This document shows positions 22,387-30,120 of a stretch of DNA of 40,855 bases, in pieces. The DNA lies in NCBI GenBank assembly GCA_964457725.1, contig CAYWGQ010000015.1:1-40855 (forward strand), read 5' to 3'. Position 1 is the stretch's first letter, and each line of letters opens with the position of its first letter. The stretch is from FEN-1219 sp964457725. Lineage in GTDB: Bacteria > Pseudomonadota > Gammaproteobacteria > Steroidobacterales > Rariloculaceae. A program made the translations under genes and the position numbers. A model generated the notes under the pieces. That model had not been told where the DNA came from, did no database searches, and was given only the letters and a program-made list of their open reading frames with translations.

Positions 22387-23196
22387 ATGCGAGACCGGTG
22401 GCGCCGCGCCTGCGGAGCGCTCGCGTTCGGCGCGGCCCTGGTCGGCGGCAGCTCGCCGGAAGCGCTCGCACAAGGCGCGGGGCCCGAGCGCGTCGCGGGC
22501 CGGCCGAACCTGAACGGCATCTGGCAAGCGCAGGGCTCCGCGCACTGGAACCTCGAGGCGCACGGCGCGGCCGCCCTGCCGGGCTTCTGGCAGCTCGGCG
22601 CGATCGGCGCGATGCCGGCCGGCCGGAGCGTCGTCCGCGGCGGCACGATTCCGTATCGCCCGGAAGCGCTCGCGCAGCGCGAGCGCAACCGCGCGGAATG
22701 GCCGAAGTCGGATCCCGAGGCGAGCTGCTATCTGCCGGGCGTGCCGCGCGCGACCTACATGCCTTATCCCTTTCAGATCGTCCAATGCGCGGGCGACATC
22801 CTGTTCGTCTACGAGTACGCGAGCGCGAATCGCATCGTGCACATGAGCGATCACACCGAAGCGCCTGTCGACAGCTGGATGGGCTGGTCGAACGGGCGCT
22901 GGGAGGGCGACACGCTCGTGATCGAATCGCACGGCTTCAACGACAGGACATGGCTCGATCGGGCCGGCAACTACCACAGCGCGGCGCTCCGGGTGACGGA
23001 GCGCTACACGCTCGCCGGCCCGGATCACCTCGAGTACGAGGCGACGATCGACGACCCCGAGGTGTTCGAGCGACCGTGGACGATCTCCCTGCCGCTCTAC
23101 CGACGGATCGAGCCGAACGCGCAGCTTCTCGAGTTCAAGTGCGTCGAGTTCTCGGAGCAGCTTCTTTACGGCGATCTCGAGAAACGCGCGGACTGA
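22387..23196 (+). CDS. secreted protein of unknown function, WEGDTL type
   Basis: 269 residues from the ATG at 22387 with AGGAGA eight bases upstream. Signal peptide ending near EALAQG. Characteristic segments are GRPNLNGIWQAQGSAHWNL, ASCYLPGVPRATYMPYPFQI, GRWEGDTLVIESHGFND and ERYTLAGPDHLEYEATIDDP. This protein type recurs in gene clusters for oxidation of organics in gammaproteobacteria and acidobacteria but has no established function that I know of. The protein at 1276-2646 shares the same core pattern in longer form. It is divergent from the tannase-family gene and precedes the regB-like gene. Confidence 0.75.
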   Translation: MRDRWRRACGALAFGAALVGGSSPEALAQGAGPERVAGRPNLNGIWQAQGSAHWNLEAHGAAALPGFWQLGAIGAMPAGRSVVRGGTIPYRPEALAQRERNRAEWPKSDPEASCYLPGVPRATYMPYPFQIVQCAGDILFVYEYASANRIVHMSDHTEAPVDSWMGWSNGRWEGDTLVIESHGFNDRTWLDRAGNYHSAALRVTERYTLAGPDHLEYEATIDDPEVFERPWTISLPLYRRIEPNAQLLEFKCVEFSEQLLYGDLEKRAD

Positions 23197-23262
23197 TCGC
23201 GCGGCCCGACGGCGGCAAGATGCCGCACGGCCGGCCGGGCTCCGGTGTGCCAGAATCGCGGT

Positions 23263-24564
23263 GTGAACGTGAACCGCCTGGCCCCACTGCATCGCGGTAA
23301 CCACAGCGAGCCGGTCGAGGCGCTGAAGCTCGTCTGCTGGCTCCGCGCCGTCGCGATCGCCGCGCAGCTCGCCGCGATCGGCGTCGTCCATTTCGGGCTC
23401 GACCTCCGGCTGCCGCTCGGTCCGCTGGCCGTGACGCTCGCGCTGCTCGCCCTCTGGAACGTCGCCGTGCTCGCGTCGCTCCGCCGCGAGCGGCACGTCC
23501 GCCCCGCCGAGATCGCGCTGAACCTGGGCGTGGACGTCACCGCGTTCACCTCGGTGCTCTACTTCACCGGCGGCCCGGCGAACCCGTTCGGGTCGCTGTA
23601 TCTCGTGCCGATCTCGCTCGCCGCGACGTCGCTGCCGGCCGCGTACGCGTGGGGCATCGCCGGCGCGTGCGCGGCCGGATACTCGCTGCTCTGGCTGTCG
23701 CACGTGCCGCTGCCGTCGGTGCACGACCGGTTCGGCGGGGATTTCGACCTGCACGTCGCCGGCATGTGGATCAACCTGCTGGTCGCGGCCGCGCTGATCG
23801 TGTTCTTCGTCGGCCGCATGGCGCGCCTCGTCCGCGAGCGCGACCGCGAGCTCGCGGCGATGCGCGAGGAAGCGCTGCGTGCGCGGGCGATCGTCGAGCT
23901 CGGGACGCTCGCGGCAGGCACCGCGCACGAGCTGAATACGCCGCTCGCGACGCTCGGGCTGCTGGTCGAGGAGCTCGAGGAGACCGTCACCGACGACGAG
24001 GAGCGCGAGCGCCTCGCGGTGATGCGCGAGCAGCTCGCACTGATCAACAGCCGCCTGAACAGGATTGCGACCAGCGTCGGCGCGGAGCGCAGCCAGCGCG
24101 CGAGCGCTTCGACGCTCGAGGAGTTCGTCCGGGCCGTGATCCGCGATTGGCAGCGAACGCATCCGAACGTCGAGGTCGCGGCACGCTACGCGCTCGAGGA
24201 GCCCGACCTCGCGATCGTCGTGGAAGCGACCATCGAGCACGCGATCCGCAACGTGCTCGACAACGCAGCCCAGGCGACGCTCGCGAACGGCGGCGACACG
24301 ATCGAGCTCGACGCCGTTTGCCGCGGCGGGCACCTCAAGATCGCCGTCGTCGACGCCGGTTCCGGTCTCGATCCGGCCCTGCGCGGCGAAATCGGCTTCA
24401 AGGTCGTGTCGACGAAGGAGCACGGCCTAGGGATCGGGCTGCTCTTGTCGCGCGCCGCGCTCGAGCGGTTCGGGGGCCGACTCGAGCTCCGCAGCCGACC
24501 GAGCGGCGGCGTCGAAGCCGAGATCGATCTGCCGTTGGATGAGCTCAGGGCCGATGCAAGGTGA
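23263..24564 (+). CDS. regB: RegB/PrrB-family redox sensor histidine kinase
   Basis: About 433 residues from a GTG at 23263; GTGs at 23245 and 23269 are also possible and none has a clear ribosome binding site. Six membrane helices cover residues 20-185. The loop GGPANPF (103-109) is the quinone-binding GGxxNPF motif that defines RegB/PrrB/ActS sensors. The H-box AAGTAHELNTPLATL (His222) is also of the RegB type. ATPase boxes: NVLDNAAQA, DAGSGLD and GLGIGLLL. The redox-active Cys that normally follows the H-box (in the pattern Q-x-x-R-C) is replaced: the segment reads MREQLALINSRLNRI. Signal input would then come through the quinone site. It overlaps the regA-like gene. Confidence 0.87.
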   Translation: MNVNRLAPLHRGNHSEPVEALKLVCWLRAVAIAAQLAAIGVVHFGLDLRLPLGPLAVTLALLALWNVAVLASLRRERHVRPAEIALNLGVDVTAFTSVLYFTGGPANPFGSLYLVPISLAATSLPAAYAWGIAGACAAGYSLLWLSHVPLPSVHDRFGGDFDLHVAGMWINLLVAAALIVFFVGRMARLVRERDRELAAMREEALRARAIVELGTLAAGTAHELNTPLATLGLLVEELEETVTDDEERERLAVMREQLALINSRLNRIATSVGAERSQRASASTLEEFVRAVIRDWQRTHPNVEVAARYALEEPDLAIVVEATIEHAIRNVLDNAAQATLANGGDTIELDAVCRGGHLKIAVVDAGSGLDPALRGEIGFKVVSTKEHGLGIGLLLSRAALERFGGRLELRSRPSGGVEAEIDLPLDELRADAR

Positions 24565-25111
24565 TACGAGAAAGCGTTCGGTCCTCGTGATCGACGACGA
24601 CGAGCGGTTCGCGTCGACGCTCGCGCGCGCGCTCGAGCGCCGCGGCTGGTCGCCGCGGATCGCGCTGTCGGCCGCGGAAGCGCGCGCCGCGGCCGCGGCG
24701 CATGCGCCCGACGCCGCGGTCGTCGATCTGCGGATCGCGGAGGACGACGGGCTCGCGCTGCTCGAGCCGCTCAGGGCCGCGAGCCCTGAGATGCGGATCG
24801 TCGTCCTGACCGGCTACGCGAGCATCGCGACCGCGGTCCGGGCGATCAAGCTCGGCGCGGACGACTATCTCGCGAAGCCCGTGACCGCGAACGCGGTCGC
24901 GGCGGCGCTCGCGCGCGACGCGGGCGAGGACGACGCGGCCGCTGCCCCCGCCGAGCCGCCGCGGCCGATGTCGCCGCGCCGCCTCGAATGGGAGCACATC
25001 CAGCGGGTGCTGGCCGAGCACGGCGGCAACATCTCGGCGACGGCCCGGGCGCTCGGGATGCACCGGCGCACGCTGCAACGTAAGCTCGCGAAACGCCCCG
25101 CCCGGGGATAG
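24554..25111 (+). CDS. regA: RegA/PrrA-family response regulator
   Basis: About 185 residues from the ATG at 24554, which overlaps the regB-like gene by 11 bases; an ATG at 24539 would add five residues. Receiver domain with phospho-acceptor Asp58 in VVDLRIAEDDGLAL, then VVLTGYASIATAVRAIKLGADDYLAKP as in RegA/ActR/RoxR. A four-proline region and the very conserved Fis-type DNA-binding end (EWEHIQRVLAEHGGNISAT, MHRRTLQRKLAKR) follow. RegA proteins control respiration, carbon and energy genes in response to the quinone redox state, which suits a genome with many quinoproteins and oxidases. Direct targets here are unknown. Confidence 0.9.
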   Translation: MQGDTRKRSVLVIDDDERFASTLARALERRGWSPRIALSAAEARAAAAAHAPDAAVVDLRIAEDDGLALLEPLRAASPEMRIVVLTGYASIATAVRAIKLGADDYLAKPVTANAVAAALARDAGEDDAAAAPAEPPRPMSPRRLEWEHIQRVLAEHGGNISATARALGMHRRTLQRKLAKRPARG

Positions 25112-25115
25112 CCGA

Positions 25116-26021
25116 TCATGCAGGCGCCGCATGCTCGTCCGGCGGCGGCCGGTCGCCGCTGTCGCGCGCCATGACCTTCGTCAGCTCCGCCCCGAAGAAG
25201 AAGATCAGGGCCGCGTAGTACACCCACAGCATGAACACGACGGCCGAGCCCGCCGCGCCGAACACCGAGCCGATGCTCGCTTGCCCGAGATAGAGGCCGA
25301 TCACCGACTTCCCGGCCGCGAGCAGCGCCGCCGTCAGCGCGCCGCCGAACCACGTGTCGCGCCAGCGGATCTGCCGATCCGGCAGGTACTTGAAGATCAT
25401 CGCGATCAGCAGCGTCGCGAGCCCGAAGGAGACGAGCAGGTTCGCGGTCTCCATGATCGCCGCGGTCTGCTCGAACCGGCCGGCGACGTACGTCCGCAGC
25501 GCCGCGAGCAGCGCGCTCACGACGAGCGATACCATCAGCAGGAAACCGATGCTCAACACCAGCGCGAACGACAAGAGCCGGCTCTTCAGGAAGCTCAGCA
25601 CCGCGTTCGTCGGCTTCGCCTGCACGCGCCAGATGCTGTTCAGCGCGGACTGCAGCTGCGCGAATACCGTCGTCGCGCCGAAGAGCGTGAGCGCGAGCCC
25701 GAGGAGCATCGACGCGGCGTTGCTCGACCCTTCGGGCCGGTTGTACAGCACGGTCTCGGCCACCGTCGCGCCCTCGGACCCGACGAGCGAGCGGATCTGT
25801 GCGATCAGCTCCGCGCGAACGGTGCCTTCGCCGAGAAAATAGCCCGTCGTCGCGACGACGACGAGCAGCAGCGGCGCCATCGACAACAGCGAGTAGAACG
25901 ACAGCGCCGCCGCGAGCCGGAACGGCTCGTCGGCCCAGAACGACGCGGCGGCGTCCCGCAGCCTGCGTCCGGTCGTGCGCAGGATCTCGCCGATCGTGGG
26001 CCGCGCGGCCCCACCGATCAC
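25116..26021 (-). CDS. YihY/virulence factor BrkB family membrane protein
   Basis: 301 residues. The GTG at 26021 overlaps the transaldolase stop (GTGA), suggesting translational coupling; a GTG at 26033 is possible. Six membrane segments, with the family blocks FRLAAALSFYSLLSMAPLLL, LFGATTVFAQLQSALNSIW, LPDRQIRWRDTWFGGALTA and VVFMLWVYYAALIFFFGAEL. The function of YihY/BrkB proteins is not firmly known; they are conserved inner-membrane proteins. It is the last gene of the three-gene operon beginning at 27271, which carries a sigma-54 promoter. Confidence 0.85.
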   Translation of the reverse strand: MIGGAARPTIGEILRTTGRRLRDAAASFWADEPFRLAAALSFYSLLSMAPLLLVVVATTGYFLGEGTVRAELIAQIRSLVGSEGATVAETVLYNRPEGSSNAASMLLGLALTLFGATTVFAQLQSALNSIWRVQAKPTNAVLSFLKSRLLSFALVLSIGFLLMVSLVVSALLAALRTYVAGRFEQTAAIMETANLLVSFGLATLLIAMIFKYLPDRQIRWRDTWFGGALTAALLAAGKSVIGLYLGQASIGSVFGAAGSAVVFMLWVYYAALIFFFGAELTKVMARDSGDRPPPDEHAAPA

Positions 26022-27042
26022 CTCGCTAGACACGCAAGGCGCTTGCGCTCGATCGCCGCGAGCGCCGCGTCGTGCGCCTCGCGGAACTTCACGACGCCGT
26101 CGGCGAGGAGACGCTCGGTCACCTCCTTCAGGTCCACCCCGAGCGCGCTCAGGCGCTTCAGCACGTCGGCGGCCTCCTCCGTCCCGTCGCGGAGCCGCGC
26201 CGCGGGCGCCCCGTGGTCCGCATACGCGCGCAGCGTCGCGAGCGGCATCGTGTTCACGGTCTCGGGGCCGATCAGCGCTTCGACGTACTTCACGTCGCTG
26301 TCGCTCGGGTTCTTCGTCCCGGTGCTCGCCCAGAGCAGCCGCTGCGGGTGCGCGCCCTTCGCGGCCAATCGCGCGAACCGCTTGCCCGCGCGCTGCCGCT
26401 CGTACATCGCGTACGCGCGCTTCGCGCTCGCGATCGCGACCCTGCCCCGCAACGCCTTCGCCTCGCCGGCAACGGCACCGCGCTCCGCGACGAGCACCTC
26501 GAGGCGCTTGTCGATCGCGACGTCGATCCGGCTCAGGAAAAAGCTCGCGACCGACGCGATCCGGGCGAGGTCGAGCCCTGCGTCCGCGGCGAGCTCGAGC
26601 CCGTCGAGATACGCGTCGGCGATCTCGCNNNNNNNNNNNNNNNNNNNNNNNNNNNNNNNNNNNNNNNNNNNNNNNNNNNNNNNNNNNNNNNNNNNNNNNN
26701 NNNNNNNNNNNNNNNNNNNNNNNNNNNNTGCCACGCCTCGAACAGCGCCGCGGCGGCGCCGATGTCGGCGAGCACGAGCTGGTCGTAGATCTGCTCCGCC
26801 GTCGCGCCGTCGCGCGCGAGGCGCTCGATGTCGCCGTCGTACCAATCGCCGGCCGCAAACGCGTTCGCGAAAATGGTCGGGTTCGAGGTGAGCCCACCGA
26901 GACCCCAGCGCTCGATCATCGCCGCGAGCTCGCCGGTCTCGAGCAGCTCGCGGTCGATGTAGTCGAGCCAGGGGCTCTGATCGAACGCCCGCAGCTCGAT
27001 CAGCGGATTCGCGCCGCGGGCGACGCCTTCCTGCTGCGCCAC
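26018..27042 (-). CDS. tal: transaldolase, interrupted by assembly gap
   Basis: The N-terminal part (from a GTG at 27042: ANPLIELRAFDQSPWLDYI, RWGLGGLTSNPTIFANA) and the C-terminal part (DLARIASVASFFLSRIDVAI, QRLLWASTGTKNP, VNTMPLATLRAYADHG) are both standard for the bacterial single-domain transaldolase of the non-oxidative pentose phosphate pathway, in the Tal form also seen fused to glucose-6-phosphate isomerase. A run of 100 N lies between them and the two halves are in different frames, which only reflects the arbitrary gap length. About 70-80 residues, including the Schiff-base Lys, fall in the gap. The gene overlaps yihY by four bases. It is probably intact in the genome. Confidence 0.88.
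26629..26728. other. assembly gap (100 N)
   Basis: Exactly 100 undetermined bases, the usual placeholder for a gap of unknown size. It sits inside the transaldolase gene. From the part of the protein that is missing, the real distance should be nearer 220-240 bases. Confidence 0.99.
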
Positions 27043-27055
27043 GAGAGCCTGCCCG

Positions 27056-27271
27056 TCAGCGTGTCGGGCGGGAGTAGTCGCGCTTGACCGCCGGATCCTG
27101 CTCCTTCGCCCGCTCGCGGCCCTCGTCCTCGGCCTGCTCGAGCTCCGCTTCCTCGGCGTCCGACTTCGGCTCGGCGCGCGGCATCTCGCCGCGTCGGGCA
27201 GTCTTCGAAGCGCCCTCGTTGTAACGTCGCGCCGCCGTGCGGCTGCCTTCCCCTTCGTTGCGATTCGGCAC
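27056..27271 (-). CDS. small hydrophilic protein, unknown function
   Basis: 71 residues from a GTG at 27271 with GGAGG eight bases upstream, a better start than the TTG at 27286. It opens PNRNEGEGSRTAARRYNEGA and continues with a Glu/Lys/Arg/Asp-rich, likely disordered chain (DAEEAELEQAEDEGRERAKE). I know the opening G-E-G-S/N-R-T-A-A-R-x-Y-N pattern as a conserved hypothetical of proteobacteria, without assigned function; highly charged proteins of this kind are often stress-induced. It is the first gene of the operon with tal and yihY and directly follows a sigma-54 promoter. Confidence 0.7.
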   Translation of the reverse strand: MPNRNEGEGSRTAARRYNEGASKTARRGEMPRAEPKSDAEEAELEQAEDEGRERAKEQDPAVKRDYSRPTR

Positions 27272-27310
27272 GGTGTGGTCCTCCAAGAATCCGTCGGTTG
27301 AGTCGGACGG

Positions 27311-27326
27311 AGCAAGACTCGTGCCA
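27311..27326 (-). promoter_or_regulatory. sigma-54 promoter of small protein-tal-yihY operon
   Basis: The minus strand reads TGGCACG-AGTC-TTGCT, an exact -24/-12 consensus with correct spacing. Transcription should begin near 27299, 28 bases before the GTG at 27271. It lies back to back with the sigma-70-type promoter of the universal stress protein gene. Confidence 0.78.
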
Positions 27327-27341
27327 CTGGGCGCTGCGGTT

Positions 27342-27369
27342 TTGCGTGCGCGCGGCGACCCTCTACAAT
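27342..27369 (+). promoter_or_regulatory. sigma-70-type promoter of universal stress protein gene
   Basis: TTGCGT (27342-27347) and TACAAT (27364-27369) are separated by 16 bases, a reasonable -35/-10 pair. The start of transcription would be near 27376, giving a leader of about 50 bases. Confidence 0.5.
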
Positions 27370-27389
27370 GCGACGCACGATAAGAACGT

Positions 27390-27407
27390 GCCCCAACCTA
27401 CTGGGGC
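27390..27407 (+). promoter_or_regulatory. leader hairpin of universal stress protein mRNA
   Basis: GCCCCA-ACCTAC-TGGGGC is a perfect 6-base stem with a 6-base loop in the short leader, ending just before the ribosome binding site (AGGTGGA). It may protect the mRNA end or modulate translation. Confidence 0.35.
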
Positions 27408-27425
27408 GAAAGGTGGAAATCTCCG

Positions 27426-28280
27426 ATGAAAGTGATCCTCGTACCGGTCGCGGACCGGCCCGAATGCGTGCTCGCGCTGCGCGCGGCCTTCGAGCTCGCG
27501 AAGCAGCAAGACGGCAATGTCGTCGGCTGCCACGTCCGTCCGCACCGGCCCGAGGGCAAGGCGGGGTTCGCCGGAATGCTCCCGGAGGACGACGTCTATC
27601 GGTGGCTCGAGCAGGCGGAATCAGCCCAGCTGAACAGTGAGGCCGCGCGCGCGCTGTTCACTCGGATGACCAACCGCTACGGCTTCGTCACGGTCAAACG
27701 CCCGAGGCTCGGCAAGAGCTCGCTCGCGCTCTGGTACGAGATGGTCGGTACGCCCTCGAAGATCCTCGCGATCGTCGGCGGCGCGGCCGACATCGCGGTC
27801 GTGTCACGGCCGAAGGCCGGCAGCACCGGACCGGCCCGCGCGTTCCTGCTCGCGACGTTGCTCTACTCGGGCCGCCCGGTGCTCGTGCTGCCGCAGCGGC
27901 GAGTCGCGACGCTCGGCGAGCGCGTCCTGATCGCGTGGAACCAGAGCCAGGAGGCCGCCGGCGCCGTCAGCGCGGCGTTGCCTATCCTGCGGCGCGCGGC
28001 CGAGGTGACGTTCATCGCGGCCGGGCCGGAGAACCGCCCGGGACCGAAGGCGAGCTTCATGTGCGACTACCTCGCTCACTGGGGGATCAAGGCCGACCGC
28101 GTCGCGACGAAGGGCGACGATCCCGAGCGAGAGATTCTCGAGACGTTCGAGGCGCGGGGCTCGGATCTGCTCGTGATGGGCGCCTGCCACCGCACTCGGC
28201 TGAGCGAGCTCGTCTTCGGCGGCGTCACCCGGCGCCTGCTGTTCGAGGCGAACGTGCCGGCACTGATGTACCACCGCTGA
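27426..28280 (+). CDS. tandem universal stress protein (UspA family)
   Basis: 284 residues, about twice the single-domain length, so two Usp folds in tandem. The first begins MKVILVPVADRPECVLALRA, the second with ERVLIAWNQSQEAAGAVSAA. The second carries the nucleotide-binding loop G-2x-G-9x-G-(S/T) in altered form (VMGACHRTRLSELVFGGVTRRLL), so ATP binding is possible but not certain. Tandem Usp proteins act in stress survival in the cytoplasm. The start has AGGTGGA upstream; a sigma-70-type promoter and a leader hairpin precede it. A hairpin at 28330-28348 probably ends transcription. Confidence 0.87.
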   Translation: MKVILVPVADRPECVLALRAAFELAKQQDGNVVGCHVRPHRPEGKAGFAGMLPEDDVYRWLEQAESAQLNSEAARALFTRMTNRYGFVTVKRPRLGKSSLALWYEMVGTPSKILAIVGGAADIAVVSRPKAGSTGPARAFLLATLLYSGRPVLVLPQRRVATLGERVLIAWNQSQEAAGAVSAALPILRRAAEVTFIAAGPENRPGPKASFMCDYLAHWGIKADRVATKGDDPEREILETFEARGSDLLVMGACHRTRLSELVFGGVTRRLLFEANVPALMYHR

Positions 28281-28329
28281 ACCGGGCCGTCCGAGTTCGT
28301 CGCGCACCGGAACGGGGCAGTAGCGGCGA

Positions 28330-28348
28330 CCTTCGCGTACGGCGAAGG
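28330..28348 (+). terminator. probable terminator after universal stress protein gene
   Basis: CCTTCGC-GTACG-GCGAAGG is a 7-base perfect stem, followed by ACTATTT. It lies 50 bases past the stop codon. The short T-rich tail supports a weak intrinsic terminator. Confidence 0.5.
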
Positions 28349-28415
28349 ACTATTTGCAGCCCGACCGCGAACGGCCCAGAATGTTCACCCGCTTGTAACA
28401 ATAACGATCTATGTA

Positions 28416-28868
28416 ATGCCAATGGCAGCCCCGCGCACGCCTCGCCGCATTCTGATCGTCGACGACGACCGCGACGGTGCGGACAGCCTGGGGCTGCTGC
28501 TCGCGCTCGACGGCCACAAGACCTTCGTGAGCTACGACGGACGCGCAGCGATGGAGATGCTCGCGGCCGAGCGGCCGGAGATCGTGTTCCTCGACATCAG
28601 CATGCCGGACGTCTCCGGTTACGAGCTCTGCCGACGCATTCGCCGCGAGGAATGGGGCGAGGACATCGCCGTGTTCGCGCTGACCGGCTGGGCGCGCGAA
28701 GAGGACCGGCGGCAGGCGAACGCGGCCGGGTTCGATGGGCATCTGATCAAGCCCGTCACGATCGAGGCGCTCCGCGCGTTGCTCGCGGATCCCGCGCTCG
28801 GCAGCGACCGCAAGAGCCCGCACGGCGTCACCGCACGCCCCGAGCGCACCGCCAAGCGCAAAGTCTGA
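28416..28868 (+). CDS. stand-alone CheY-like receiver protein
   Basis: 150 residues with a single receiver domain: acidic pocket RRILIVDDDRD, phospho-acceptor Asp in EIVFLDISMPDVSGYELCRR, the switch Thr in VFALTGWAREED and Lys in HLIKPVTIEAL. There is no output domain; a basic tail (RPERTAKRK) ends the protein. Receivers of this kind often follow hybrid kinases or act in phosphorelays, but no kinase is adjacent. The start (ATG 28416, with an ATG two codons later) has no obvious ribosome binding site, so the mRNA may be nearly leaderless. The REP array follows. Confidence 0.8.
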   Translation: MPMAAPRTPRRILIVDDDRDGADSLGLLLALDGHKTFVSYDGRAAMEMLAAERPEIVFLDISMPDVSGYELCRRIRREEWGEDIAVFALTGWAREEDRRQANAAGFDGHLIKPVTIEALRALLADPALGSDRKSPHGVTARPERTAKRKV

Positions 28869-28886
28869 CCCGCGCCCCTCCGCGTA

Positions 28887-29051
28887 GAGCAGCCTGCCGA
28901 ACCGCGCGACCGGGTAGGAGCGGCTGTCCAGCCGCGACCGCGTAAGGCCGCGTGCCGAACCGCGACCGGGTAGGAGCGGCTGTCCAGCCGCGACCGCGTA
29001 AGGCCGCCTGCCGAACCGCGACCGGGTAGGAGCGGCTGTCCAGCCGCGACC
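28887..29051. repeat. REP-type tandem repeat array (three copies, period 56)
   Basis: Three copies of a 56-base unit, each with the REP core GTAGGAGCGGCTGTCCAGCCGCGAC (a GCGGCTG/CAGCCGC hairpin), starting at about 28915, 28971 and 29027 and joined by the spacer CGCGTAAGGCCGC(G/C)TGCCGAACC. The copies are nearly identical. REP units with a GTAGGAGCGGC head are known from Xanthomonadaceae and other gammaproteobacteria and are mobilised by RAYT transposases; none is visible here. The array lies between the receiver gene and the sigma-54 promoter of the beta-propeller gene. Confidence 0.88.
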
Positions 29052-29061
29052 CGACGACACC

Positions 29062-29077
29062 TGGCATGAGACTTGCT
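29062..29077 (+). promoter_or_regulatory. sigma-54 promoter of the beta-propeller gene
   Basis: TGGCATG-AGAC-TTGCT fits the -24/-12 consensus (Y at position 6 is allowed) with exact spacing. The start of transcription would be near 29089, about 20 bases before the ATG at 29110. The REP array ends only about 11 bases upstream, so an enhancer site would have to lie beyond it. Confidence 0.75.
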
Positions 29078-29109
29078 CCGCGTTGCGCTTCCAGACAACG
29101 GAGGCGGCG

Positions 29110-30120
29110 ATGCGAGTCGGCTTGTTCACCGCAGCCGTCGCGGCCGGGCTCTCGCTCGGCGAAGCCGCGGCGGATCACCGAATCTACGTGACGAACGAGA
29201 TGTCCGGCGATCTCACCGTCATCGACGGGGCGACGCGCGAGGTCCTCGAGACGCGGCCGCTCGGCAAGCGGCCGCGCGGGATCCAGGTGGCGCCCGACGG
29301 ACGCGCGCTCTACGTCGCGTTGAGCGGCTCGCCGATCTCGCCGCCCGGCGTCGACGAGCGCACGCTGCCGCCGCCCGACAAGTCCGCTGACGGCATCGGC
29401 GTGTTCTCGCTCGAGGACTCGCGGGTCGAGCGGGTGATCACCGGAGTCTCCGATCCCGAGCAGCTCGCGATCGTCGGCGAGCGCCTGTTCATCGCGAGCG
29501 AGGACACCGGCACGGCGGTCATCGTTAGCGCGCGCGACGGCGCACCGCTCGCGACGTTGCCGGTCGGCGAGGAGCCGGAAGGCGTGGCCGCGAGCCCGGA
29601 CGGCGGCGTCGTCTACATGACGTCCGAGTCGGCGAGCACGGTCGCCGTTATCGACGCCGAGAACCTCGGACTCGAGGCCCGCTTCGAAGTCGGCGAGCGG
29701 CCGAGGGCGATCGCGTTCTCTCCGGACGGGTCTCGAGCGTACGTGACCGGCGAGCTCGACGCGTCGCTCTCGGTCGTCGACGTCGCGACGCATACGGTCA
29801 CCGACCGGGTCACGTTGCCCGGCCGCGACGTGCGGCCGATGGGCGTCGCGGTATCCGGCGACGGCGCCAAGATCTACGTCGCGACCGGCCGCGGCCGGAC
29901 GCTCGTCGCGATCGACGCGGCGACGCTCGAGGTCGACGGCGAGGTCGAGGTCGGCGACCGGCCGTGGGGCGTCGCGCTGAGCCCGGACGGCCGCTTCGCC
30001 TATACGGCGAACGGACCGTCCGACGACGTGACGGTCGTCGACACGGAGTCGCTCGAGGTCGTCGCGCGAATCCCGGTCGGCACGCGGCCGTGGGGCGTCG
30101 CAGTCGTACCGGCGCGCTGA
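29110..30120 (+). CDS. YVTN-type beta-propeller linked to PQQ-dependent catabolism
   Basis: 336 residues from the ATG at 29110 (GGAGG upstream) with a signal peptide ending near EAAAD. Seven or so blades repeat the pattern IYVTNEMSGDLTVIDGATRE, GIQVAPDGRALYVALSG, VAASPDGGVVYMTSESAST, AIAFSPDGSRAYVTGEL and GVALSPDGRFAYTANGPSDD. It fits the family described as PQQ-dependent catabolism-associated beta-propeller (TIGR03866), usually coded near quinoprotein alcohol dehydrogenases and an MxaJ-like protein, as here. The molecular role is unknown. The last 121 bases overlap, tail to tail, the CtaG-like gene on the other strand. Confidence 0.85.
   Translation: MRVGLFTAAVAAGLSLGEAAADHRIYVTNEMSGDLTVIDGATREVLETRPLGKRPRGIQVAPDGRALYVALSGSPISPPGVDERTLPPPDKSADGIGVFSLEDSRVERVITGVSDPEQLAIVGERLFIASEDTGTAVIVSARDGAPLATLPVGEEPEGVAASPDGGVVYMTSESASTVAVIDAENLGLEARFEVGERPRAIAFSPDGSRAYVTGELDASLSVVDVATHTVTDRVTLPGRDVRPMGVAVSGDGAKIYVATGRGRTLVAIDAATLEVDGEVEVGDRPWGVALSPDGRFAYTANGPSDDVTVVDTESLEVVARIPVGTRPWGVAVVPAR

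Noticed and set aside
20620..24423. Open minus-strand frame of over 1200 codons extending upstream of the tannase gene
   Set aside because: The part beyond 22134 is antisense to two clear plus-strand genes, shows only GC-driven Arg/Ala/Asp composition, and has no domain; the real start is the ATG at 22134 with its ribosome binding site.
26629..26728. Frameshift in the transaldolase gene
   Set aside because: The frames differ only because the gap was filled with an arbitrary 100 N.
28887..29051. Repeats considered as a CRISPR array
   Set aside because: Units are direct repeats of 56 bases with almost identical spacers and an internal REP hairpin; no variable spacers and no cas genes.
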